From NCBI GenBank assembly GCA_040768845.1, contig JAXGME010000002.1, positions 434,001-498,000 on the forward strand: a stretch of 64,000 nt of DNA. The letters are read 5' to 3'. Every line of letters begins with the position of its first letter. The stretch's first letter is position 1. Position numbers and translations under genes: made by a program. Below are positions 55,312 to 63,905 of the stretch, piece after piece. Source of the stretch: JAEZHK01 sp040768845 (GTDB taxonomy: Bacteria; Bacillota; Clostridia; Christensenellales; Aristaeellaceae). The notes below the pieces were generated by a model. The model made no database searches and was not told the DNA's origin. It was given only the letters and a program-made list of their open reading frames with translations.

Positions 55312-56372
55312 AAAAGCACAGCTCCTTTTCCAAGCGCAATCTGGGCCTTGCCTATGTGCTGGTGGTCGCGGTCGCCTTTGTGGCGTGGGCCCTTCACAGC
55401 GGCCAGATGTCCGTTATCGTGGCGCAGCTTGGCGGGCTGGACGCGCGCTTTTTATGGCTGAGCGTTGCGCTTCTCTTGGGGTACCTGGCGCTGCGGGCGC
55501 TGACGCTTTACGTGTTTCTGAAGAGCGAAGGCACCCCCATCTCCTTTGTCAAGGCGCTGGCCGTCACCGGCGTGGGCCAGTTCTATTCGGCCATCACGCC
55601 CTCCTCCAGCGGCGGCCAACCGCTGGAGGTGCTGTCGATGACCCGCTGGGGCGTGCCCGGCATGGTGGCGACGGCGGCGGTTTCCGTGCAGTTCATCTGC
55701 TTTCAGGCGGCGATGGTGGTTCTGGGCGCGGCGCTGTGGATCGCCTGCCGGGCCCAGGTGGCGCTGATCCTGGGCGGCATACGCTGGTTTGTGATCCTGG
55801 GCTTTGTCCTCAACGCGGCGATGCCGCTGATCGTGCTCCTCCTGGGCGTCCACCGCCCGACGACGAGCGCCCTCACCCGCGCCGGCGTGTGGGTTCTGAC
55901 GCGGCTCCGGATCGTCCGCGACCGCGAGGCCGCGCAGCGGAAGATCGACCGGCTGATCGGCGAATACCAGTCCTCCGTGACGGCGCTTTTCAAAAAGCCG
56001 GCGCTGGCGCTGAAGGTGATGCTGCTGTCCTTTCTCCAGATCGCGCTATTGATGGCGATCATCGTCGGCGTGTACCGCGTGTTCCATTTATCGGGCGTTT
56101 CCGCGCTGACGCTGATTACGCTGCAGACGCTTTTGTACATCGGCGCCTCGTTCATGCCGCTGCCCGGTGGCAGCGGCGCGCAGGAGTACGGCTTTTCGGT
56201 GTTCTTTGCCGGCGTCTTTCCCAGCGGGATAATGCTCAGCGCGATATTTGTGTGGCGGTTTTTCACCTACTACCTGCTGCTGCTGATCGGCTTTGTGTCG
56301 GTCCTGGCGGAGGGCGGCATGCGCTTTCTCGAAGGAGAGCAGAAGGAGAAGATCGATGATGGAACGCCTTGA
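55308..56372 (+). CDS. YbhN/LPG-synthase-type integral membrane protein (flippase-like)
   Basis: The 354-residue protein has about eight transmembrane helices and the UPF0104 landmarks: FYSAITPSSSGGQPLEVLSM and MPLPGGSGAQEYGFSVFF. These are the conserved membrane core of lysylphosphatidylglycerol synthase/flippase proteins. The cytoplasmic catalytic domain of MprF is absent, so it is a stand-alone lipid- or glycolipid-flippase-like protein. It starts with GTG at 55308, following GGGGGG, and its 3' end overlaps the SpoU methyltransferase gene by 17 bases. Confidence 0.87.
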   Translation: MKKHSSFSKRNLGLAYVLVVAVAFVAWALHSGQMSVIVAQLGGLDARFLWLSVALLLGYLALRALTLYVFLKSEGTPISFVKALAVTGVGQFYSAITPSSSGGQPLEVLSMTRWGVPGMVATAAVSVQFICFQAAMVVLGAALWIACRAQVALILGGIRWFVILGFVLNAAMPLIVLLLGVHRPTTSALTRAGVWVLTRLRIVRDREAAQRKIDRLIGEYQSSVTALFKKPALALKVMLLSFLQIALLMAIIVGVYRVFHLSGVSALTLITLQTLLYIGASFMPLPGGSGAQEYGFSVFFAGVFPSGIMLSAIFVWRFFTYYLLLLIGFVSVLAEGGMRFLEGEQKEKIDDGTP

Positions 56373-57132
56373 AAGCGTCAAAAACCCGCTGATCCAGCGG
56401 CTGCGCGCGCTGAAGACGTCCGAGGGCCGCGCATCGCAGCAGCTTTTTCTGGTGGAGGGCGAAAAGCTGATGCGCGAGGCGGCGGCGCTCCTGGCCCCGG
56501 CGGCGGCGCTTTTTGAAGAAGGGCTGGACTTTGGCGACCTGCCGGAGGCGCTGCGGCGAAAGGGCGCGCGCACGCTGATTGTGCCGCGCCGGGTGCTGGA
56601 GGCCGTGTGCGATACCCGGACGCCCCAGGGAGCCTGCGCGGCGTTTGCGCCGCCCGCGCCCCTGGATCTGGCCGTCGCGCCGGACAGGATCGTGGCGCTG
56701 GACGGCGTGCAGGACCCCGGAAACCTGGGCACCATCTGGCGCACCGCCGACGCCGCGGGCTTTCAGGCGCTCATCGCCGGCCCCGGCTGCGCGGAGGCGC
56801 TCTCCCCCAAGGTGCAGCGCGCCGCCATGGGCTCCGGCTTTCGCGTGCCGATGGCCAGGGTGGAGGACCTGCCCGCGGCGCTTCGCGCGCTGGCCGCGCG
56901 GGGCTACGCCGTGGTGGCCACGTCGCTGGAGGGCGAACCCTTTTACCAGCGCGCGCCGCTGCCGGACCGGTTTGTGCTGGTCATCGGCAGCGAGGCACGC
57001 GGCGTCAGCCCGGATGTCCTCGCCGCCGCCACGGCGGCGCTGAAGCTGCCGATGCGCGGCGGCGCCCAGTCGCTCAACGCCGCGGTGGCCGCGGGGATCA
57101 TGATGTACGAACTCTGCCGGAACCTGCCGTAG
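56356..57132 (+). CDS. SpoU-family RNA 2'-O-methyltransferase (RlmB/TrmH type)
   Basis: The 258-residue enzyme has an N-terminal RNA-binding domain (SVKNPLIQRLRALKTSEGRA, FLVEGEKLMREA) and a SPOUT domain with ALDGVQDPGNLGTIWRTADA, LVIGSEARGVSPDVL and LKLPMRGGAQSLNAAVAAGI. It methylates a ribose of 23S rRNA or tRNA; the exact position cannot be read. AAGGAG lies 7 bases before the ATG at 56356; a second ATG follows at 56359. A hairpin terminator follows the stop. Confidence 0.93.
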   Translation: MMERLESVKNPLIQRLRALKTSEGRASQQLFLVEGEKLMREAAALLAPAAALFEEGLDFGDLPEALRRKGARTLIVPRRVLEAVCDTRTPQGACAAFAPPAPLDLAVAPDRIVALDGVQDPGNLGTIWRTADAAGFQALIAGPGCAEALSPKVQRAAMGSGFRVPMARVEDLPAALRALAARGYAVVATSLEGEPFYQRAPLPDRFVLVIGSEARGVSPDVLAAATAALKLPMRGGAQSLNAAVAAGIMMYELCRNLP

Positions 57133-57140
57133 CGCCAAAT

Positions 57141-57169
57141 GCCGGGATGCGTCCCGGCGCTTCTTTGTT
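57141..57169 (+). terminator. Terminator after the SpoU gene
   Basis: GCCGGGA-TGCG-TCCCGGC (57141-57158) is followed by GCTTCTTTG. The stem is perfect and the T-tract moderate. Confidence 0.65.
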
Positions 57170-57182
57170 AATGTGCGCTTCC

Positions 57183-57211
57183 TTGACACCCGGCGCGCCG
57201 TATACTACAAT
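57183..57211 (+). promoter_or_regulatory. sigma-A promoter of the CARDB-type gene
   Basis: TTGACA (57183-57188) and TACAAT (57206-57211) are 17 bases apart, and GCGGGAGGGG lies before the ATG at 57238. Confidence 0.85.
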
Positions 57212-57237
57212 AGCCATATCAGTGCGGGAGGGGTTCG

Positions 57238-58908
57238 ATGCGGCTTCGCGTGCGGGTCCTTATGGCGGCGCTCGTGGTATGCGCCGCCGCTTGGCTGCCC
57301 GCGGGTGCGGCGGAGCCACCGGAAGCGTCCACTGAGTTCATCTATCCGGATTCGCTTTCGGTCTCCGCGTCCATCGAGCCCAATCTGATGGTAGCGCCCG
57401 AGAGCGCGCACCTGACGGTCACCATGACCAACCGGGGCGATGAGCCGATCTACGACGTGCGGCTTTTGCGTGCCAGCGGCGAGCTGGTGGAGACGGTGGG
57501 CACGCTGGCGCCCGGGGTCTCCCGCGCCTTTGAAGAAAACATTACCCCGACGCTGGCGCAGTTTCGGGACGGCGGCATCGCCTACCTGATCCGCTGTACG
57601 CTCAGCAAGGGCACGCCGGAGGAAATTGGCGGGCGCGTGCTGGTCACGGCGCCCCTTGAGCGCATTCCGGCGCAGCCCGCGGTGGAATTCAGCCGCTCCG
57701 TATCGTCGGAGTACGTGCAGGCGGGCGAGCAGGTGGCACTGACCTATCGGGTGGTCAACGCGGGCAATGTGCCGTTGACCGATCTCGTGGTGAGCGATCC
57801 GCTGACCGGCGACGTGGGCGCGCTGTCGGAGCTGGCGCCGGGGCAGAAGCACACCTTCACCACGCGGGTGTCCATCGACCGGGATTCCGAAAGCCTGCCC
57901 TCGCTGACCTGCTTCAGCAAGGCCGACCCGGAGGAGCCCATCGTCCGCGAATTGGGGGCCACCCGCATCCAGGTGACCGACCAGCGGCTGGAGGCTGTGC
58001 TCACGGCGGACTCCGCGGCGGTGCGCAGCGGCGAATCCGTGACGCTCAGGCTCTCCCTGTACAACGCCTCCGACTTCGCCTGCGAAAAACTGCAGGTGGT
58101 GGACCAGAACGGCGCGGAGCTGGACAGCCCGCCCTTCTCGCTCAAGCCCGGCGAGCGCTACGAGCTGACCCAGCCGATGCAGATGCGCGAAACCACCACC
58201 ATCCTTCTGACCGTTTCGGGCCGCACCGAGGGCGGCTCCGCCATCTCGGCGCGCTCCAATCCGCTGACCGTCGCCGTGCAGACGTCGGAGGCGCGGGCGC
58301 GCATCGCGCTCTCCGCCCAGGTCAACCCCAATACCCCGGTGGCTGCCGGCACGGTGCGCTTTACGCTGCACCTGAACAACACCGGCGAAGAGGAACTCCG
58401 GGGCGTCCGGCTGTCGGAGCAGTCCCGGGGGGATATTCGCACGCTGTGGGTCGTGCCGCCGGGCGAGACGCTGATCGAGGCGGACTACCCCATCGGCGGG
58501 AGGCCCTTCGTGTTTCTGGCGGAGATGACCGACGACAAGGGCGGACGGCTGACGGTTTTGTCCAACCCCGTCACCGTGGAGGCCGCGGCGCAGCCCGTGG
58601 CGGCGGTGCCCACCGCGTCGCCGCTGCCGGTCCCCGCCGGCACCTCCTACCAGATGGCCGCCGGACCCTCCACATTTCTGATGATGATGGTGGGCGTCGT
58701 CGCGGTGCTGGCGGTGCTGATCGCGATCCTCGCGGCTTCCGGCGTGCGCAGGCGGCGGCGGATCGAAAAGCAGCGGCGCATCCACATCAAGCGCCTCAGG
58801 CGCTCGATGAAAAAGCCCGCGCAGCCCCTCTCGCAGGAGACGATATCCATGCCGGCGATCAAGCGCGGCGCACCCGAAGGCGCTCCGGAGGAAAGGCAGG
58901 GACCTTAG
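57238..58908 (+). CDS. Exported CARDB/DUF11-type repeat protein, membrane anchored
   Basis: The 556-residue protein has a signal peptide (MRLRVRVLMAALVVCAAAWL). Four or more Ig-like repeats follow, each with an adhesion-type beta pattern such as LTVTMTNRGDEPIYDVRLLR, VALTYRVVNAGNVPLTDLVV and FTLHLNNTGEEELRGVRLSE. A transmembrane helix lies near 485 (FLMMMVGVVAVLAVLIAILA), and the tail is strongly basic and cytoplasmic. CARDB- and DUF11-like repeats are common in bacterial surface proteins. Binding target unknown. It has its own strong promoter. Confidence 0.83.
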   Translation: MRLRVRVLMAALVVCAAAWLPAGAAEPPEASTEFIYPDSLSVSASIEPNLMVAPESAHLTVTMTNRGDEPIYDVRLLRASGELVETVGTLAPGVSRAFEENITPTLAQFRDGGIAYLIRCTLSKGTPEEIGGRVLVTAPLERIPAQPAVEFSRSVSSEYVQAGEQVALTYRVVNAGNVPLTDLVVSDPLTGDVGALSELAPGQKHTFTTRVSIDRDSESLPSLTCFSKADPEEPIVRELGATRIQVTDQRLEAVLTADSAAVRSGESVTLRLSLYNASDFACEKLQVVDQNGAELDSPPFSLKPGERYELTQPMQMRETTTILLTVSGRTEGGSAISARSNPLTVAVQTSEARARIALSAQVNPNTPVAAGTVRFTLHLNNTGEEELRGVRLSEQSRGDIRTLWVVPPGETLIEADYPIGGRPFVFLAEMTDDKGGRLTVLSNPVTVEAAAQPVAAVPTASPLPVPAGTSYQMAAGPSTFLMMMVGVVAVLAVLIAILAASGVRRRRRIEKQRRIHIKRLRRSMKKPAQPLSQETISMPAIKRGAPEGAPEERQGP

Positions 58909-58913
58909 TCCTT

Positions 58914-59627
58914 ATGTTTCAAGGATTTCCCCAGGCGGGGCTGGAGTTTTTCATGGCCATCCGCTTCAACAACAACCGGGAGTTCTTTCTCGAGAACCAC
59001 AGCTGGTATGCGCAGTCGGTGCGCACCCCCGCGCGGGCGCTGGCCGCGGCGCTGGGCGACGCGGTGCGCGAGATCGACCCGGCGCTGGAGACCCGGCCGG
59101 AGAAGGTGGTCTCCCGGATCAATCGGGACGTGCGCTTTTCCAAGGACAAGTCCCCCTACCGGGACTATATCTGGATCGCCTTCCGCAAGCCCGGCGCGGA
59201 CCGGGGCACCACCTTGGGCCTGTACTTCGACGTGTCCGATCAGGGCGCCAGCTACGGCATGGGCTTCTACCACGAGAACCGACCGCTGATGAACGCCCTC
59301 CGGCGGCGCATCCTCACCGAGCCGGAAAAGGTCCTTGAGGCCACGCGGTCGGCGCTGGACGAATTTACGCTCCACGCAAACGCCTTTCGCCGCATGGCGG
59401 TTCCCCCCGGGGTGCCGGAGCCCCTCCGGGCGTGGTACACCCTCAAGGGCTTTTACGTGGAAAAGGAGATCGAGGACTTTGACCTGATCCGCTCCCCCGC
59501 GCTGGCCGGCGCGGTGGCGAAGGGCTTTCTTCACCTCAAGCCGCTGTACCGGTACATCGCCTCCCTGACCCCCGAGGACGACACCGCCGATCCGACAAAA
59601 TACGGGAGGGTTCCCGATGCGCAATGA
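58914..59627 (+). CDS. DUF2461 family protein
   Basis: The 237-residue protein contains the family blocks LEFFMAIRFNNNREFFLENH, RINRDVRFSKDKSPYRDYIW, YFDVSDQGASYGMGFYHEN and LKGFYVEKEIEDFDLI. Members are widespread and uncharacterised. The ATG at 58914 begins five bases after the previous stop, with only a weak binding site, which suggests coupling to the CARDB gene. The 3' end overlaps the phosphohexomutase gene by 11 bases. Confidence 0.85.
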   Translation: MFQGFPQAGLEFFMAIRFNNNREFFLENHSWYAQSVRTPARALAAALGDAVREIDPALETRPEKVVSRINRDVRFSKDKSPYRDYIWIAFRKPGADRGTTLGLYFDVSDQGASYGMGFYHENRPLMNALRRRILTEPEKVLEATRSALDEFTLHANAFRRMAVPPGVPEPLRAWYTLKGFYVEKEIEDFDLIRSPALAGAVAKGFLHLKPLYRYIASLTPEDDTADPTKYGRVPDAQ

Positions 59628-61104
59628 CTGGCCCGCCCTGGTGCAGGGCGGCGAAATCTGCGGCCCGGCGGACGGCTCCGCGATCACGGCGGAATTGGCC
59701 GAGCACCTGGGCTACGCCTTCGCCCTGTGGCTGGCGGAGGAAAAAGGCACCACCAGCGACAAGCTGATCCTGTCCGTAGGGCGGGACGGCCGGCCCTCCG
59801 GCGCGGCGCTTCAGCAGGCGGTGATCCGCGCGCTGACCGCCGCGGACTGCGATGTGTACGACGCGGGCGTCGCCACCACCCCCGCCATGTACCTGACCAT
59901 CCCCGCCGGCGAAACCCACGCCGACGGCGCGATTATGGTGACCGCCGGCGCCCGGAGCGCCGATTGGAACGGCTTCCGGCTGATGACGCGGGACGGCGCG
60001 CTGCGGCCGGACCAGCAGCGCGCGCTGCTGGTCCGGGCGCAGTCGCTCAGCGTGCCGCAGCGGCTGGTGATGGGCGTCGACGCGATGGCCCTGTGGCGCC
60101 GCCGCCTGGGCGATATGGTGCGCCGCCGCCTGGATGACGATGTGCAGTGCCCGCTGGTGGGGCTGTTTCTGGTGGTGCTGACCGGCGGCGCGGGCGCTTT
60201 GTATGCCCGGGCGCTGTCGGAGCTGGGCGCGGACGTGGTGGAGATTGATCCGCCCTTTGGCCCCTTCACGCCCGGAGATCCGGAGGCCGAGGCCTTTCTC
60301 CGGCGCGCGGTGCTGGAAAACGAGGCGGACATGGGCGTGGCGCTGGACGCCGACGGCACCCGCTGCCTTCTGGCGGGCCCGGACGGCCGCGCCGTCTTCG
60401 GCAACCGCCTGATCGCGCTGATGGCGGCAATCCTGCTGGAGGAGCACCCGGGCGCGACCTTTGTGACGGATTCCGTCACCTCCTCGGGCGTGGCGCGCTT
60501 CATCACCGAGTGGGGCGGCACCCATTACCGCTTCAAGCGCGGCCACCTGAACGTGATTGAGGAGGCGAAGCGCCTCAACGAGGAGGACATTGACTGTCCG
60601 CTGGCCATCGAAACCAGCGGCCACGCCGCGATGCGGGAAAACTTTTTCCTGGACGACGGCGCATATCTGGCCACGGTGGTGCTCTGCAAGGCGCTGACCA
60701 TGAAGCGGGACGGCGGAGCCGTCACGGACCTCATCGCCGAGCTGGCCGAGCCGGTGGAGAGCGCCGAGATCCGCATGCGCATTCTGGCGCCGGACTACCG
60801 CGCGGCCGCCCAGTCCGCCATCGAAACGGTGCTCTCCCACACGCTGGACAACCCCGAGTGGCGCCTGGCCGGCGACAACCGGGAGGGCGTGCGCATCAAC
60901 TTCGATCTGGACGGCGACATGGACAACGCCTGGCTGCTTTTGCGGCTTTCGGTCAATGACCGGGTGATGCCCCTCAACGTGGAGAGCGACGTGCCCGGCG
61001 GCGCGGCGCGCATCCTGGCGGAGCTGTACCAACTGCTGAAAGACGACGACGAACTGGACCTCGAACCGCTTCGGGCCGCGCTTGACCGCCGCCCGCGGGA
61101 ATAA
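59617..61104 (+). CDS. Phosphohexomutase homologue with altered active site
   Basis: The 495-residue protein has the four-domain plan of phosphoglucomutase/phosphomannomutase: SVGRDGRPSGAALQQAVIRA, DAGVATTPAMYL, the metal loop region GVALDADGTRC (244-249), the sugar loop ETSGH (332-336) and a C-terminal phosphate-binding segment. The catalytic TASHxP motif is replaced by TAGARS (109-114), so the phosphoserine position is Gly111 and the next His is Ala112. The third metal Asp is Thr248. The sugar loop is intact. It may have lost mutase activity or changed function. GGGAGGG precedes the ATG. Transketolase follows. Confidence 0.85.
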   Translation: MRNDWPALVQGGEICGPADGSAITAELAEHLGYAFALWLAEEKGTTSDKLILSVGRDGRPSGAALQQAVIRALTAADCDVYDAGVATTPAMYLTIPAGETHADGAIMVTAGARSADWNGFRLMTRDGALRPDQQRALLVRAQSLSVPQRLVMGVDAMALWRRRLGDMVRRRLDDDVQCPLVGLFLVVLTGGAGALYARALSELGADVVEIDPPFGPFTPGDPEAEAFLRRAVLENEADMGVALDADGTRCLLAGPDGRAVFGNRLIALMAAILLEEHPGATFVTDSVTSSGVARFITEWGGTHYRFKRGHLNVIEEAKRLNEEDIDCPLAIETSGHAAMRENFFLDDGAYLATVVLCKALTMKRDGGAVTDLIAELAEPVESAEIRMRILAPDYRAAAQSAIETVLSHTLDNPEWRLAGDNREGVRINFDLDGDMDNAWLLLRLSVNDRVMPLNVESDVPGGAARILAELYQLLKDDDELDLEPLRAALDRRPRE

Positions 61105-61138
61105 TTCCCCGGATTTTACATCAAAGGAGCGAACCCCC

Positions 61139-63115
61139 ATGAGCAAAATTGATCACCTGACCGTCAACGCAATCCGCATCCTGTCCGCCGAAGGCGTGCA
61201 AAAGGCCAATTCCGGCCACCCCGGCATGCCGATGGGCGCGGCGCCGATGGCCTACGCGCTGTGGGCCAAGCAGATGAAACACAATCCGCTGAACCCCAAA
61301 TGGCCCGATCGCGACCGGTTTGTGTTGTCCAGCGGCCACGGCTCGATGCTTTTGTACGCCCTTTTGCACCTGTTCCACTACGACCTGCCGATGGACGAGC
61401 TGAAGCGCTTCCGCCAGTTCGGCTCCAAGACGCCCGGCCACCCGGAGTGCACCCATACCCCCGGCGTGGAGACCACCACGGGCCCGCTGGGCCAGGGCAT
61501 CGCCAACGCCGTGGGCATGGCCATCGCCGAGGCGTTCCTGGCCGAAAAGTTCAACCGCGAGGGCTTTCCGGTGGTGGACCACCACACCTACACGATCCTG
61601 GGCGACGGCTGCATGATGGAAGGCGTGTCCCACGAGTGCTGCTCGCTGGCCGGTACGCTGAAGCTGAACAAGCTCATCGCCCTCTATGACGACAACGAGA
61701 TCTGCATCGAGGGCGGCACCGACAACGTGTTCCGCGAGGACGTGCCCGGGCGCTTCCGCGCCTATGGCTGGAACGTGATCGACGTGGCCGACGCCAACAC
61801 CTACGAGCCCGTGGAGGCGGCCCTCGCGCTGGCCAGGACCAGCGACAAGCCCACGCTGATCGTGTGCCATACCGCCATCGGCTACGGCTCGCCCAAGGCG
61901 GGCCAGAACTCGGCCCACGGCGAACCGCTGGGCGCGGACAACCTGGCCGCCACCAAAAAGGCGCTGGACTGGCCCTATGAGGAAGCTTTCAGGGTACCCG
62001 AGGCGGTCTATCAGCTGACGGACGGCGTCAAGGCCGCGGGCGAAAAGGCCGAGCAGGAATGGCTGGATCTCTTTGCGAAGTACACCGAGGCCTATCCCGA
62101 GCTGGCCAAAGAGTGGGAGCTCTGGCACAGCACCGAGCTGCCCTTTGACCCGATGAAGGATGAGGCCCTCTGGGCGTTTTCCGGCAAGGCCGCCACCCGC
62201 AACGCCTGCGGCGAGGTGCTCAACCGCCTGGCTGCCCGCGTGCCCAACCTGATCGGCGGCAGCGCGGATCTGGCCCCCTCCAACAAGAGCTACATGAAGG
62301 GCAAGGGCGACTTCTCCGCGGAAAACCGCGCCGGCGCCAACCTGCACTTCGGCGTGCGCGAGATGGCGATGGCCGCCATCACCAACGGCATCTACCTGCA
62401 CGGCGGCCTCCGGCCCTACTGCGCCACCTTCTTCGTGTTCAGCGACTACATGAAAAACGCCATCCGCATGAGCGCCATCATGAAGCTGCCGGTCACCTAC
62501 ATCCTGTCCCACGACTCCATCGGCGTCGGCGAGGACGGCCCCACCCATCAGCCGGTGGAGCAGCTGGCGGGCCTCAGGGCCGTGCCGGATCTGACGGTGT
62601 TCCGCCCCGCGGACAGCCGCGAGACGGCCGCGGGCTGGGTGTGCGCGATGACCAACAATAAGCCCACCCTCCTGGTCACCACCCGGCAGGACCTGCCCCT
62701 CTACGACGGCAGCGGCGCCGAGGCGCTCAAGGGCGGCTACGTGATCTCCGCGGGCAAAAAGCCCGTGCCGGACGTGATTTTGATGGCCTCCGGCTCTGAG
62801 GTCGAGCCCTGCGTCGCGGCCCAGAAGGTGCTGGCCGAAAAGGGCGTGGACGCCCGCGTGGTGTCCATGCCGGCGATGGACCTGTTTGACGCCCAGAGCG
62901 AAGTGTACAGGGAGAGCGTGCTGCCCAAGGCCGTGCGCGCCCGCGTGGCCATCGAGGCCGCCAGCCCCATGAGCTGGTTTAAGTACGTGGGCCTGGACGG
63001 TGAGGTCATCGGCATGACCACCTTCGGCGCCTCCGCCCCCTACAAGGAGCTGTTCCCCTACTTTGGCCTGACCGCCGAGCACGTGGTGGAAAAGGCGCTG
63101 AAGCTGGTCAAATAA
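61139..63115 (+). CDS. tkt: Transketolase
   Basis: This thiamine-diphosphate enzyme of the pentose phosphate pathway moves two-carbon units. The 658-residue protein has SSGHGSMLLYALLHLFHYDL, the TPP motif ILGDGCMMEGVSHECCSLAG with its downstream LIALYDDNEI, and in the second half LHFGVREMAMAAITNGIYLH and SHDSIGVGEDGPTHQPVEQL. AAAGGAG lies 9 bases before the ATG. A strong terminator follows the stop. It would serve with gnd (28967-30418) in pentose metabolism. Confidence 0.96.
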   Translation: MSKIDHLTVNAIRILSAEGVQKANSGHPGMPMGAAPMAYALWAKQMKHNPLNPKWPDRDRFVLSSGHGSMLLYALLHLFHYDLPMDELKRFRQFGSKTPGHPECTHTPGVETTTGPLGQGIANAVGMAIAEAFLAEKFNREGFPVVDHHTYTILGDGCMMEGVSHECCSLAGTLKLNKLIALYDDNEICIEGGTDNVFREDVPGRFRAYGWNVIDVADANTYEPVEAALALARTSDKPTLIVCHTAIGYGSPKAGQNSAHGEPLGADNLAATKKALDWPYEEAFRVPEAVYQLTDGVKAAGEKAEQEWLDLFAKYTEAYPELAKEWELWHSTELPFDPMKDEALWAFSGKAATRNACGEVLNRLAARVPNLIGGSADLAPSNKSYMKGKGDFSAENRAGANLHFGVREMAMAAITNGIYLHGGLRPYCATFFVFSDYMKNAIRMSAIMKLPVTYILSHDSIGVGEDGPTHQPVEQLAGLRAVPDLTVFRPADSRETAAGWVCAMTNNKPTLLVTTRQDLPLYDGSGAEALKGGYVISAGKKPVPDVILMASGSEVEPCVAAQKVLAEKGVDARVVSMPAMDLFDAQSEVYRESVLPKAVRARVAIEAASPMSWFKYVGLDGEVIGMTTFGASAPYKELFPYFGLTAEHVVEKALKLVK

Positions 63116-63134
63116 GCCCCGCGCGCAAAAATCC

Positions 63135-63169
63135 GGGCCGCCCGCACATTGCGGGCGGCCCCTTCTTTT
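63135..63169 (+). terminator. Terminator after transketolase
   Basis: A perfect 11-bp stem GGGCCGCCCGC-ACATT-GCGGGCGGCCC (63135-63161) is followed by CTTCTTTTG. It lies between convergent genes. Confidence 0.85.
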
Positions 63170-63185
63170 GTCGCAGCCTCCGGCG

Positions 63186-63905
63186 TCAGCCCGCCGTGAC
63201 GGCGCGCATGACGGCCCAGAACCCCTCCACGGCCAGGATGCCCGGCAGCTCCGGCGGCGCTTTGCTTCCACCCGGCGCGACGGTCATCGGCTCCGCCTCG
63301 CGCGGCTCCGCGGTCACCGTGAGCCAGCCCTCGTCGTCCGCCTTTTCGCCGATTCCGGCGAGGGCTTCCAAAAAGCCGCCCACCGCACCCGCCGTTTCAC
63401 CGTCGGTGCCCTTCGCGGCCTCGCCCCAGCGGCGCAACGTGCGGGCGGCGCCCTCAGCCAGGTCGGCAAATTGGGCGGCAGAGAGGGTCAGGGTATCCGG
63501 CCCGGTCGCCACCCCCCGCAGCCCCTCCATCAGCGCGCGGGCTTCCAGCGCATCGGTCTCTCCGAGGATCACCGAGCCCGGGGCCATCAGGCTGGATTCC
63601 ATGGATACGCCGGAAGCTTCGGCCAGAAGGGAAACCGTCCACGCCTCCTCCTCTCCCATCGCCACCCGGACCCGCATCGCCTCCCCGCCCTTCCAGGTTT
63701 CGCTGTCAATCATCAGCGCCGCCATGCCGGCCAGTTCGCCGATCCAGCGGTCAAACGGCTGGGCCACCGCCCCGTTCGTCGTCAGCTGAAACCGGAGCGT
63801 GGCGCCCAGGCGCGACGCCCCCGGCGACGCGCCGGCCCCGACCGCGCCCAGCGCCACCGCCAACACCACCAGCGCGGCAAGGCCCGTCCATCGATAGCGG
63901 CGCAT
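63186..63905 (-). CDS. Secreted protein of unknown function
   Basis: The 239-residue protein has a signal peptide (MRRYRWTGLAALVVLAVALG) and no lipobox. The mature part is rich in Ala, Gly and Glu with alternating strand-like segments (GATLRFQLTTNGAVAQPFDR, MRVRVAMGEEEAWTVSLLAE). I do not recognise a family. The ATG follows GAGGGGGG at 8 bases. It is convergent with transketolase. The 95 bases upstream to the window end show no further gene; a TATTAA there may be part of its promoter. Confidence 0.8.
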   Translation of the reverse strand: MRRYRWTGLAALVVLAVALGAVGAGASPGASRLGATLRFQLTTNGAVAQPFDRWIGELAGMAALMIDSETWKGGEAMRVRVAMGEEEAWTVSLLAEASGVSMESSLMAPGSVILGETDALEARALMEGLRGVATGPDTLTLSAAQFADLAEGAARTLRRWGEAAKGTDGETAGAVGGFLEALAGIGEKADDEGWLTVTAEPREAEPMTVAPGGSKAPPELPGILAVEGFWAVMRAVTAG

